Positions 8,060-15,851 of a DNA stretch of 29,916 nucleotides are shown here, piece by piece. The translations under genes were made by a program, and so were the position numbers. Numbering within the stretch: position 1 is the stretch's first letter; each line of letters starts with the position of its first letter. Origin of the DNA: CAZBBC01 sp964489835. GTDB taxonomy: Bacteria > Calditrichota > Calditrichia > JAJRVZ01. The stretch is from contig CAZBBC010000042.1 of the NCBI GenBank assembly GCA_964489835.1, forward strand, positions 1-29,916, read 5' to 3'. The notes under the pieces were generated by a model that saw only the letters and a program-made list of their open reading frames with translations, made no database searches and was not told where the DNA came from.

Positions 8060-9856
8060 TTATAGGGATAATTTAAATTTAGAGACAGCGTCATTTAACG
8101 ATTTTGATAATGATTCCAGACGAGCTATCTCACTCTCAGTTTGTTTAGCACCTTCAGCCGTTTGATGTGCAATGCTGGCAATTCCTTCCAACACATTTAC
8201 AATATCCTCGCTTGACTTGATCTGTTTCGCTGTGGCGGCAGTTATTTCAGTAACAGAAGTTGTTGAGATGTCAACGGCCCCCAATATTTCACGCAACGCG
8301 GAACCGGCAGCATCAACTTTTTTTGTTCCTTCAGCAACTTCACTATTCCCTAACTCCATAGCCATGACAGTCTCAGACATGCCATTTTGGATATCTTCAA
8401 TCAATTTTGTTATTTCACTGGCAGAGTAGCTGGATCGTTCTGCCAAATTTCTAATTTCATCAGCAACGACTGTAAATCCCCGTCCGGCTTCCCCGGCGCG
8501 GGCGGCTTCAATGGTTGCATTTAAGGCAAGTAAATTTGTACGGCTGGCAACATCACTAATAAATTCAGTAATTTCACCAATTCTTGCAGAACTTTCCACC
8601 AGAACTTTTACCCTTTCTGAAGTGTCTGTAACAGTTTCTTTTATTCTATGCATTCCCTCGATCGATTGTTCCACAATCGAACCACCTCGTTCCGCTACTT
8701 CTTTAGCATGTCTGGCAGCTTCGGAAGCTCTCTGCGCACTACTATTTGTATTGTGAGTTATTTCTGCCATTTCTTTAGCAAGATCACTAATTTGAACAAT
8801 TTCCTTGGCCTGATTATCGGCCCCAACAGCCATCTCCGTAGTTCTCTCCAATATTCCCCGAGTAGACTGGGATACATCTTCAGCACTCTGTTTAACATCA
8901 CGGACTAATTCACTTAAATCCGATACCATTAAATTAAATGAGTCCGCCAAAGCACCCAGTGTATCGGCGGTCACCTGAGCATTCACTGTAAAATCACCAT
9001 CGGCGGCTTTACTGACGATACGCAATAAATCTTTAATTTGTCGCTGAATCTTTTCTTTATCTTCATCACTGGCCAGTTTTTTCTGGAAAACAGCCTGCAT
9101 TTTTTCCAACAGGCTTGTAATTTCAAACAGATATCCTTTTTCCGGCTCAACATATCGCGCTGAAACATTTCCTTCTGTGATTTTGGTAAAATGTGCGGAC
9201 AAGGAATCAATACTACTTTGTAACGGTTTAAAAATTATTTTAATAATAACGGAACCTATTATTAGCAAGAAAACACTAACAAAGGCCGGAACCATCATAT
9301 AGTTAACTATTGAAGGACGACTTTCTTCAACACCAATATCTAACTGGAATAATCCTACAATTTCCGATGCACGATTTTTGATCGGCGCGAATGAACTGAT
9401 AAAAAGTTTACCATTTTTTATGTATGGCTTTTTTATCTCTGCGGACCCCTTATTAAATGTCGGATTCATCTCCTTCCACAAATTGAATTCCTGGTTAATC
9501 AGATTGCGATTGGAGGAAGTAACAACGAAACTGGTAACATTTCCTTTCCTTCTGAGCGTTTTTGCGGCATCATTCCTCAATTTATTTACTACACAAACTC
9601 CCTGTAGAATTCGATTGATTTGCTTATATTGATCAGTATTATAATCATTTTCATCTTTGATAGATTCAAAGATATCTCCGTCAATATTCAAAGCAGCGGT
9701 TGCCGTAATCGCCAGTGCGCGAACCTCTATTGCTTTCTGAGCGTCTTCACTGGCATGATAGTAATCCCACCCTGCAGATATAAACAGTCCCACAATGACC
9801 AATGGAAATATAATGAGGACAATCCTCCTGAATATCTCTGTACTGGTGCCTGGCAT
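8060..9856 (-). CDS. Methyl-accepting chemotaxis protein (PilJ-like layout)
   Basis: 598 residues. TM1 lies at about 12-29 and TM2 at about 186-209, leaving a periplasmic sensor region of about 155 residues that I cannot assign firmly (possibly Cache-like). A HAMP domain follows TM2 (about 207-260), and a second HAMP-like segment is at about 270-320 (AADGDFTVNAQVTADTLGAL). The rest is a long coiled coil whose conserved hairpin tip is clear: EFISDVASRTNLLALNATIE, then ARAGEAGRGFTVVADEIRNL (about 431-471), which contacts CheW and CheA. No C-terminal CheR/CheB-tethering pentapeptide is present; the protein ends in KFKLSL. The start ATG is 11 nt after cheW and preceded by AAGGAT. Immediate linkage to cheW and cheA suggests a dedicated receptor. 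Confidence 0.95.
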   Translation of the reverse strand: MPGTSTEIFRRIVLIIFPLVIVGLFISAGWDYYHASEDAQKAIEVRALAITATAALNIDGDIFESIKDENDYNTDQYKQINRILQGVCVVNKLRNDAAKTLRRKGNVTSFVVTSSNRNLINQEFNLWKEMNPTFNKGSAEIKKPYIKNGKLFISSFAPIKNRASEIVGLFQLDIGVEESRPSIVNYMMVPAFVSVFLLIIGSVIIKIIFKPLQSSIDSLSAHFTKITEGNVSARYVEPEKGYLFEITSLLEKMQAVFQKKLASDEDKEKIQRQIKDLLRIVSKAADGDFTVNAQVTADTLGALADSFNLMVSDLSELVRDVKQSAEDVSQSTRGILERTTEMAVGADNQAKEIVQISDLAKEMAEITHNTNSSAQRASEAARHAKEVAERGGSIVEQSIEGMHRIKETVTDTSERVKVLVESSARIGEITEFISDVASRTNLLALNATIEAARAGEAGRGFTVVADEIRNLAERSSYSASEITKLIEDIQNGMSETVMAMELGNSEVAEGTKKVDAAGSALREILGAVDISTTSVTEITAATAKQIKSSEDIVNVLEGIASIAHQTAEGAKQTESEIARLESLSKSLNDAVSKFKLSL

Positions 9857-9867
9857 GCCTTCAATCC

Positions 9868-10338
9868 TTATCGTGTATCATGACTGAATATCTCCTCGGA
9901 TTTCAACAATTTATCCGCTTCAATTAAATATATTTGACCGAAACTTCCACTATCGTATATACCCCGTACAAAATGTGCCATACGTGCCGGGACACTTCTG
10001 GTAGGTAAGTGAACTTTTGAGTTTTCAACTTCGACAAAATCTAATACTCTCTCTACAATAAAACTGAGGATGAACTTGCCACTTTCAATCAGGATTACCG
10101 TATCAGATTCTTTCGCTTCCACAGAATCCAGACCCAATACCCGACATAAATCAATCAATGTAATAATAGAACCTCGTAAATTGTAAACACCCAGAATACC
10201 CGGAGAGGCATTCGGTAATTTTGTCACTCTTGTAAATGTAAAAACTTCCCGTACGACATTGATCTCCAGACCAAATAGTTGTCCGGAAAGACTGAATACA
10301 GAGTACCGGGAAAATTTTTCCTGATTTTCAGAATTCAA
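9868..10338 (-). CDS. cheW: CheW-type adaptor
   Basis: 156 residues forming one CheW domain over most of the length (about 10-150). The conserved segment GVYNLRGSIITLIDL (about 50-64) includes the NLRG turn typical of CheW, and FGLEINVVREV near the N-terminus matches the first sub-barrel. Its role is to join the receptor tip to the CheA P5 domain at the inner membrane. Translation begins at TTG, 8 nt downstream of GGGGAT, which overlaps the end of the preceding receiver gene; the gap between the two genes is 5 nt. An alternative downstream start would delete the first beta strand. It is probably made in step with its neighbours by coupled translation. Confidence 0.95.
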   Translation of the reverse strand: MNSENQEKFSRYSVFSLSGQLFGLEINVVREVFTFTRVTKLPNASPGILGVYNLRGSIITLIDLCRVLGLDSVEAKESDTVILIESGKFILSFIVERVLDFVEVENSKVHLPTRSVPARMAHFVRGIYDSGSFGQIYLIEADKLLKSEEIFSHDTR

Positions 10339-10343
10339 AGTCT

Positions 10344-11366
10344 TTAATCCCCTATAAGTGTTTTTACTTTTTCCACCAACTCTTCATCACGAAACGGTTT
10401 AGGTAAAAAGTCATCAACACCTAATTCTTTTGCACTCTCGATCAATTGCGGAGAATCTTTTCCGGACAACATAATTACCGGTAGTTTTTTTTCTTCTTTA
10501 ATGGTTTTTAAAACATCAATTCCACTCATGTCCGGTAGCAACATATCCAGAATAACAAGATTCGGTTTTATCCGGTTAATAGCCTCTAATGCTTCTTTAC
10601 CACTAATGGCTGTTACAATATTGAAGTCTTCTTCTTCAAGCGCAATTTCAATCATTTTACGAATGACAATACTGTCATCAATGACCATGATTGTTTTTTT
10701 GCTAACATCCGTAATAATCTCATCATCACCTGTATCCTCACCGGCAGGCTTATCAGCCACTAACTCTTTAGTGATTGTTTCGTGTACCGCTTCCTCGGCT
10801 GCACTTTCCCCTTTCAGTTCTTTTATAATATCAGATTCTTTTTCATCAATGCCGAGGTCAGATTCTTCAGTTGCAGTTTCTTCTTTCTGACCGGCTGCCT
10901 GGACATCAGGAGGCTCAAAACCTTCTTCAACAGTTGGCGATTCCTCTTCCAGAAGCAACTCTTCCTCTGCAGCATGTAGATTACTCAATTCCTCATCTTT
11001 TTCTGCCGGGCTCTCTATCTCCTCTTCCAGATCAGACTTTTCCTCCTCAAGTTCTTCACTCGTTTGAGCTGTTTTTTCATCTTCTACCAACAGTTCGTCA
11101 CCAATCGACGGTTGTGGTGCATCATCCACCTCTTTTTCCGCCTTGTCGATGGTCTCAACCGCTTCTGCTTTCTCTATCAAACCTTTAGACTCAAGAGAGG
11201 CCAAAACATCAGCAACCGACGATGGCTCCTGATTCAGCAGAGCAGAAATTTCCTCATTATCTGATTTTTCGCCGACCAAGAAAAGTACTTTCCACTCCTC
11301 ATAAGATAAACTAACCGTTTTTACCTTTTCATTGATATCGTCGACTCTTTTGTACGTATCTTTCAC
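10344..11366 (-). CDS. Response regulator with N-terminal winged-helix-like domain and long acidic linker
   Basis: 340 residues with an unusual order. Residues about 18-68 (SLSYEEWKVLFLVGE, then EEISALLNQ and VLASLESKGLIEKAE) look like a small winged-helix fold of the kind I recall next to DUF4388/PATAN-type proteins. Residues about 70-220 form a very Glu/Asp-rich low-complexity linker. Residues about 225-340 are a receiver: Asp230-Asp231 (MVIDDS), phosphoacceptor Asp274 (VILDMLLPDMSG), Ser301 and Lys323 (LPKPF). Its place between parA and cheW makes it the likely phosphorylation target of the kinase, or an array component. The start is GTG with AAAGGAT 5 nt upstream. The N-terminal domain could bind DNA or protein; the output is unknown. 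Confidence 0.87.
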   Translation of the reverse strand: MKDTYKRVDDINEKVKTVSLSYEEWKVLFLVGEKSDNEEISALLNQEPSSVADVLASLESKGLIEKAEAVETIDKAEKEVDDAPQPSIGDELLVEDEKTAQTSEELEEEKSDLEEEIESPAEKDEELSNLHAAEEELLLEEESPTVEEGFEPPDVQAAGQKEETATEESDLGIDEKESDIIKELKGESAAEEAVHETITKELVADKPAGEDTGDDEIITDVSKKTIMVIDDSIVIRKMIEIALEEEDFNIVTAISGKEALEAINRIKPNLVILDMLLPDMSGIDVLKTIKEEKKLPVIMLSGKDSPQLIESAKELGVDDFLPKPFRDEELVEKVKTLIGD

Positions 11367-11377
11367 GATTTATCCTT

Positions 11378-12157
11378 TCACTTTAATCGGTGATTTGATT
11401 CCGAAATCAACAGTTCTTCAGCCAGGTGTAAATACCCTAACGCACCGGCAGAGCTAATATCAAAAAGAGCGACCGGTTTACCAACACTGGGGGCTTCAGA
11501 AATTTTTGAATTTCTTGGAATTACCGTCTCAAATACTGTATCCTTAAAACTATATCGGAGCTCCCTGGATATTTCTTGACTTTTTTTTATTCTTTTGTCA
11601 AACATGGTTATTAAGAAACCCTTAAAGTTCAGATTACGATTATGTTTATTGCTGATCTTTTTAATCGTTCGAACAAATTTGCCAAGTGCCTTTAATGAGT
11701 AATATTCACATTGAACGGGAACCAGGATCGAATCCGCGGCGATGATTGCGTTAATGGTCAAACTGCCCAGGCTGGGCGGGCAATCAATAAGTATATAATC
11801 ATAAATTTCCTTAAAAGGTTTTAACACCTTTTTTAGTAAGAAATAATCCATTCCCCGACGAAAAAATTCAATTTCCTCTTCTTCTTCAAATACATTCGAT
11901 GGTACGATATGGAAATCTTCCAGACCAATATCAATCAGAGCGTCAGTCAATGCGATGTTTTGCGTAAAAACCTGATACATACCCTGATGAATTTGAGTTT
12001 CATTAAGTTGAAAGCTAGCGGCCACACTTCCCTGAGGATCCATGTCAATTAAAAGTGTTTTCTGTTCCAATATGGCCAGACTTGCACCCAAATTAACCGA
12101 GGTGGTCGTTTTACCAACACCACCTTTTTGACTTACTATTGCGACTATTTCACCCAT
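11378..12157 (-). CDS. ParA/MinD-family ATPase, probably positioning the chemosensory array
   Basis: 259 residues of the Soj/ParA type without an N-terminal HTH. A deviant Walker A (KGGVGKTT, residues 11-18) follows AIVSQ; Walker A' is LLIDMDPQG (35-43); Walker B is ILIDCPP (122-128). The later segment ISEAPSVGKPVALFD (219-233) matches the conserved ParA C-terminal motif. These enzymes dimerise with ATP and bind nonspecific DNA, moving plasmid, chromosome or protein cargo. No parB or parS-like site was noticed nearby, and the next genes are chemosensory, so a role like ParC in Vibrio or PpfA in Rhodobacter is plausible. The ATG start is 12 nt after hutU; the nearest GGAG is about 15 nt upstream, so ribosome binding looks weak. 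A chromosomal Soj role cannot be excluded. Confidence 0.88.
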   Translation of the reverse strand: MGEIVAIVSQKGGVGKTTTSVNLGASLAILEQKTLLIDMDPQGSVAASFQLNETQIHQGMYQVFTQNIALTDALIDIGLEDFHIVPSNVFEEEEEIEFFRRGMDYFLLKKVLKPFKEIYDYILIDCPPSLGSLTINAIIAADSILVPVQCEYYSLKALGKFVRTIKKISNKHNRNLNFKGFLITMFDKRIKKSQEISRELRYSFKDTVFETVIPRNSKISEAPSVGKPVALFDISSAGALGYLHLAEELLISESNHRLK

Positions 12158-12169
12158 TGAGTGTTTAAA

Positions 12170-13822
12170 TCACTCCTGTAACATAGGAATTTTTACATCA
12201 TTTTTTTTCGCGCATGCAACCGCTTTCTCATAACCTGCATCCACATGACGGAAGATCCCCATCAAAGGATCATTCGTTAATACCCTGTCCAGTCTCAAAT
12301 CCATTTCTTCACTTCCATCAGCAACAATTACCTGACCGGCATGCTGGGAATAGCCGATCCCAACGCCGCCACCATGATGAAATGACACCCATGATGCTCC
12401 TGAGGCAACGTTTACAAATCCGTTCAGCAAAGGCCAGTCACTGATCACATCACTTCCGTCTTTCATCCCTTCCGTTTCTCGGTTTGGAGAAGCCACACTG
12501 CCCGTATCTAAATGATCTCTGCCAATAACCACAGGCGCTTTAATTTCACCCGTTCGTACCAAGTGGTTTAAGGCCCGGCCAAATTTTGCTCTTTCCCCCA
12601 ATCCTAACCAGCAGATTCGCGACGGCAATCCCTGAAAAACCACTTTTTCCTGCGCAAGACTAATCCACCGAACCAATGATTTGTTTTCAGGAAAGAGCTC
12701 ACAGACCAGTTCATCGGTCCTAAGGATATCTGCCGGATCCCCTGACAATGCGACCCAACGAAAAGGACCTTTCCCTTCACAAAAGAGCGGACGGATATAA
12801 GCAGGTACAAAACCAGGATAGTCAAAAGCATTATTAATCCCTGCTTTTTCTGCCTGCGCCCGCAGGTTATTGCCGTAATCAAACACTATGGCTCCCTTTT
12901 CTTGCAGGTCTAACATTGCCTGGCAATGCCTGGCCATTGATTGGTATGCCATCTCCATATACTTTTTTGGATCACTTGTTCGTAAATCTAACGCCTCTTC
13001 ATAAGCAACTTGATGAGGAATATATCCATTCAGTTCATCATGCGCGGATGTTTGATCGGTTACAATATCCGGTATTATATTTCTCTCTACCAAAACAGGT
13101 AATACAGATGCCGCATTTCCTAAAAGCCCAACCGAAAGAGCTTTTTTTTCCACCATTGCCTGGCGACATAAATGTAAGGCATTATCTAAATTATCGACCC
13201 ATTTATCCAAATATTTGGTTTCAATTCGTTTTTTTATCCGATTTTTATCCACTTCGACGATCAGGGCAACCCCACCATTCATTGTGACCGATAGCGGTTG
13301 AGCCCCGCCCATTCCCCCTAAACCGGCCGTTAGAACAAGCTTTCCCTTAAGATCATGAACACCCAATGTCTGTGCAATGGCGGCAAAAGTTTCATAGGTA
13401 CCTTGCAGTATCCCCTGTGTACCGATATAAATCCAGCTTCCCGCCGTCATTTGGCCGTACATCGTCAAACCCTTTTTTTCCAGGTCCCTGAATTTTTCCC
13501 AGGTTGCCCAGGCCGGCACTAAATTTGAATTTGCGATTAAGACACGCGGGGAAAATGGATACGTTTTTACAATCCCGACAGGTTTTCCGGATTGTATCAG
13601 TAGCGTTTCATCATTCTCCAGGGCTTTTAGTGCTTTTACGATGGCATCAAAACAGTCCCAGTTTCTTGCGGCTTTTCCTGATCCGCCATAGACAACCAGC
13701 GCCTCGGGATTCTCTGCAACCTCAGGGTCAAGATTATTCATTAACATTCGCATCGCAGCTTCCTGGTGCCAGCCTTTACAGCTGATAGATGAACCGCGTG
13801 GCGCTTTTACATTATGAGCCAT
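12170..13822 (-). CDS. hutU: Urocanate hydratase
   Basis: 550 residues, the normal length for urocanase, which converts urocanate to 4-imidazolone-5-propionate using tightly bound NAD+ in histidine breakdown. The NAD-site segment GLGGMGGAQ is at 168-176; the catalytic Cys404 sits in SRICWLG; the HHGGGVGIGYSQHAG segment (482-496) and GRDHLDTGSVASPNRETEGM are also family hallmarks. The protein is complete with no missing key residue and is cytoplasmic. The ATG start is 1 nt after the TAA of the upstream GHL10-like gene, with GGGG as ribosome-binding site. No hutH, hutI, hutG or hutF is present in the window, so the rest of the pathway must be elsewhere or absent. Confidence 0.96.
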   Translation of the reverse strand: MAHNVKAPRGSSISCKGWHQEAAMRMLMNNLDPEVAENPEALVVYGGSGKAARNWDCFDAIVKALKALENDETLLIQSGKPVGIVKTYPFSPRVLIANSNLVPAWATWEKFRDLEKKGLTMYGQMTAGSWIYIGTQGILQGTYETFAAIAQTLGVHDLKGKLVLTAGLGGMGGAQPLSVTMNGGVALIVEVDKNRIKKRIETKYLDKWVDNLDNALHLCRQAMVEKKALSVGLLGNAASVLPVLVERNIIPDIVTDQTSAHDELNGYIPHQVAYEEALDLRTSDPKKYMEMAYQSMARHCQAMLDLQEKGAIVFDYGNNLRAQAEKAGINNAFDYPGFVPAYIRPLFCEGKGPFRWVALSGDPADILRTDELVCELFPENKSLVRWISLAQEKVVFQGLPSRICWLGLGERAKFGRALNHLVRTGEIKAPVVIGRDHLDTGSVASPNRETEGMKDGSDVISDWPLLNGFVNVASGASWVSFHHGGGVGIGYSQHAGQVIVADGSEEMDLRLDRVLTNDPLMGIFRHVDAGYEKAVACAKKNDVKIPMLQE

Positions 13823-13823
13823 A

Positions 13824-14957
13824 TTAGCCCCCCGCAGAAAAATTCAGATGTATATGTTCCAAATAATTTTTATTTTTCACCAAATAATTGTAAGAAAATA
13901 GCGAAAAACCGGCAAAACCATCAGATTTTATAACTTCCAGGCGACGCATCACCGCTGGCACATCCTGATTGTATGTTGAAATACCTACAATAATTTTTCT
14001 CTCCAGATTTTTGTTTTTCAGCTGTTTTAAAATAAATGAAAATTCATCCCATTTTGTTCGATAATTCATAATCAGGACAAAATCACAATAACCGCGTTCA
14101 AGCCAATTTACCCAATCCTGAAAGTATCTGTGTTTTGCTACAACCGGATCCGGTTTAACCGCAACAGATAACTCAAGTTCAGGTTTTATTGCTTTTATGG
14201 TTGAAGAAATCAGTAGTAAATAATCGGTAAGTGCTTTTATTAATGTTTTTCTGTAATCCCTGTCAGCATGAAGAAACACTTTGTACCCTCTTTCTTCAGA
14301 ATAGGTATTCGCTGCAAAATATATCTTCCATGGATCATATACTTCCTTTAACATGTATAAGGTTCGACTGGCTGGAGTAAATGAATAGTCCAATCCCGGA
14401 TACCTGAAATAGTCCAGGTGGATACCCGATATATCGTATCTTTCAGTCAATTCCTTTAATATATTCAGTAAATCTTTTTGAACAGCTGATACTTTAGGAT
14501 CAAGAAAGAATCCCTCAAATCCTTTTCTGCGCAGGCTCTTATAATCAGGAAAATTGTCATTTCTGAGGACAAAATCGATATTTCTGTTTAAAATATGATT
14601 CTTATTCTCGGGGAGTTTATTGTCTGACCAGACATAGAACATATTTACCCAGGCATGAATGCGGAGATCAAAACGGGCAGACTGATCAATGATATACTGC
14701 AAGGGATCGAAATTATCTCTGATCGTAACAGATTTGGACTCCCAGTAGCTATCATAATATGTCTCGCCAAGTGCTCTGATTTGTACAAAAATATCGCTTA
14801 TATTTAAATCAATCGCTGTGGAAATAATTTCATCAATCTCTGCTTCTGTCGTCAGAGCATCTCGAACAACCCATAAAGCGCTGCGATCCTGATGAATATT
14901 TTTTCCGGATAAAAAAAGAGGAATCAGGTTTAACAGGACCAGGAAAAGAAGACGCAT
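13824..14957 (-). CDS. Secreted glycosyl-hydrolase-like 10 (GHL10/DUF187) family protein
   Basis: 377 residues. A signal peptide is likely (MRLLFLVLLNLIPLFLSG, cut near residue 18-20). The rest looks like a TIM-barrel of the GHL10 family: ALWVVRDA at the first strand (27-34), IHAWVNMFYVW (100-110), FFLDPKV (150-156), the family signature GIHLDYFRYP (178-187) with Asp182 as a candidate acid residue, SVAVKPDPV (264-272) and FVLIMNY (293-299). Related proteins are putative periplasmic or lipoprotein glycoside hydrolases of uncertain substrate, perhaps acting on peptidoglycan or surface glycans. It is the first gene of the second block, behind a possible promoter, and abuts hutU with a 1-nt gap. 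The start is ATG. Substrate and activity are not established by sequence. Confidence 0.85.
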   Translation of the reverse strand: MRLLFLVLLNLIPLFLSGKNIHQDRSALWVVRDALTTEAEIDEIISTAIDLNISDIFVQIRALGETYYDSYWESKSVTIRDNFDPLQYIIDQSARFDLRIHAWVNMFYVWSDNKLPENKNHILNRNIDFVLRNDNFPDYKSLRRKGFEGFFLDPKVSAVQKDLLNILKELTERYDISGIHLDYFRYPGLDYSFTPASRTLYMLKEVYDPWKIYFAANTYSEERGYKVFLHADRDYRKTLIKALTDYLLLISSTIKAIKPELELSVAVKPDPVVAKHRYFQDWVNWLERGYCDFVLIMNYRTKWDEFSFILKQLKNKNLERKIIVGISTYNQDVPAVMRRLEVIKSDGFAGFSLFSYNYLVKNKNYLEHIHLNFSAGG

Positions 14958-14990
14958 AATAGCCTGTTTATTTTTTAATTAATTCTTTAA

Positions 14991-15019
14991 AATTTATAAA
15001 ACCCTGCCTTATATTGCAA
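14991..15019 (-). promoter_or_regulatory. Possible sigma70-type promoter for the GHL10-hutU-chemosensory operon
   Basis: On the minus strand TTGCAA (15014-15019) is followed after 17 nt by TAAATT (14991-14996), each 4 of 6 matches to the sigma70 consensus; an overlapping TATAAA (14993-14998) would give a 15-nt spacer. This is the only intergenic space of size between the terminator at 15213 and the first codon at 14957. It would leave a leader of roughly 25-30 nt. The region is A/T-rich, so chance matches are expected. Confidence 0.3.
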
Positions 15020-15212
15020 GGATTACATACGGGCCAAACTTTTATAATTCAATTAGTTGCTTAAAATGATTGTATTAAAATATCGGGATAAAATCACAAT
15101 GAAAGCATCGTAAAATGGTGTGGCAAAGATAAAACTGACAATCGATAAAAAATGCATCGAGGAAGAAATTATGCCATGGGATGATACATTTTCACACTGT
15201 GGCTGATGTGAT

Positions 15213-15238
15213 AAAAAAAAGGCGGTTAAAAACCGCCT
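15213..15238 (-). terminator. Rho-independent terminator after rplQ
   Basis: Read on the minus strand, AGGCGGTT and AACCGCCT form a near-perfect inverted repeat around a loop of about 3 nt, followed at once by eight T residues. It starts a few bases after the rplQ stop codon and ends the S10-spc-alpha superoperon. It is a strong textbook intrinsic terminator. Confidence 0.93.
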
Positions 15239-15244
15239 CCCAAT

Positions 15245-15826
15245 CTACTCCGTCTTATCATCTTTTGTTTCAACCGGTCCGGTGTTTTCCTCTTTATTCT
15301 CCGGTTTTATTTCTTTTTTATCCTCAGCACCAGCGTCCTCTAATTTTGTATCTGCTGCTTTATCCGTTTTTTCTTCCGTTTTCTCAGGTTCTGCTTTTTT
15401 ATCCGTGGGTATCTGTTCTTTTTTCTTTGTTTTTTTCTTTTTTTCGGTCTTGACGGTCTCTCCCAGAGTCTCAAATCCAACGAGCTGAAGAATGGACATT
15501 AAGGCACCGTCCCCCTGCCTGCGTCCAAGTTTAATAACCCGGGTATAGCCACCCTGGCGATCGGTATATACCGGTGCAATCTCATCAAACAGGGTTTTGA
15601 TAGTCGATTTTTGTCGTAAGAAACTGAAAGCTAATCTTCGGTGATGTAATTGCCCTTTTTTAGCGTAACTGATCAGCCGTTCAACCTTAGATTGCGCTTC
15701 CTTTGCCTTTGCTGTGGTTGTTTTAATTTCTTTGTGCTCAAACAATTGGTTAGCTAAATTGCGAATGAGTGCTTTCTTATGACTGGCTGTCCTGTTAAGT
15801 TTTCGCCCTTTTATTTTATGTCGCAT
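15245..15826 (-). CDS. rplQ: Ribosomal protein L17 with extended charged C-terminal tail
   Basis: 193 residues. The first 125 or so are typical bacterial L17, a protein near the peptide exit tunnel of the 50S subunit: MRHKIKGRKLNRTASHKKAL, then RNLANQLFEHKEIKTT and the GYTRVIKLGRRQGDGA segment. The remaining 65-70 residues are low-complexity and rich in Lys and Glu with Thr, Asp and Pro, and look disordered. Most L17 proteins end at about 116-130 residues, though extensions occur in some lineages. Last gene of the operon, 25 nt after rpoA and directly before the terminator. The start is ATG. Confidence 0.96.
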   Translation of the reverse strand: MRHKIKGRKLNRTASHKKALIRNLANQLFEHKEIKTTTAKAKEAQSKVERLISYAKKGQLHHRRLAFSFLRQKSTIKTLFDEIAPVYTDRQGGYTRVIKLGRRQGDGALMSILQLVGFETLGETVKTEKKKKTKKKEQIPTDKKAEPEKTEEKTDKAADTKLEDAGAEDKKEIKPENKEENTGPVETKDDKTE

Positions 15827-15851
15827 TTTATCCTCTTCTCATAAAGCAGTC

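Noticed and set aside
10871..11188. Plus-strand frame of 105 codons opposite the acidic linker of the response regulator
   Set aside because: Its Leu/Pro-rich composition follows from reading Glu-rich codons on the other strand; no start signal or homology.
11378..12157. Chromosome partition locus (parAB with origin) around the ParA gene
   Set aside because: No parB, parS-like palindrome, gidA/mnmG or dnaA was seen nearby, and the neighbours are chemosensory.
12170..13822. Complete histidine-utilisation operon
   Set aside because: Only hutU is present; the flanking genes are GHL10-like and parA.
15050..15157. Minus-strand 34-codon frame (start near 15157) encoding a hydrophobic peptide between the rplQ terminator and the GHL10 gene
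   Set aside because: No ribosome-binding site, no known family, and such short frames are common in A/T-rich spacers.
15181..15453. Plus-strand 90-codon frame near the rplQ end
   Set aside because: It crosses the terminator and is the complement of the Lys/Glu-rich L17 tail.
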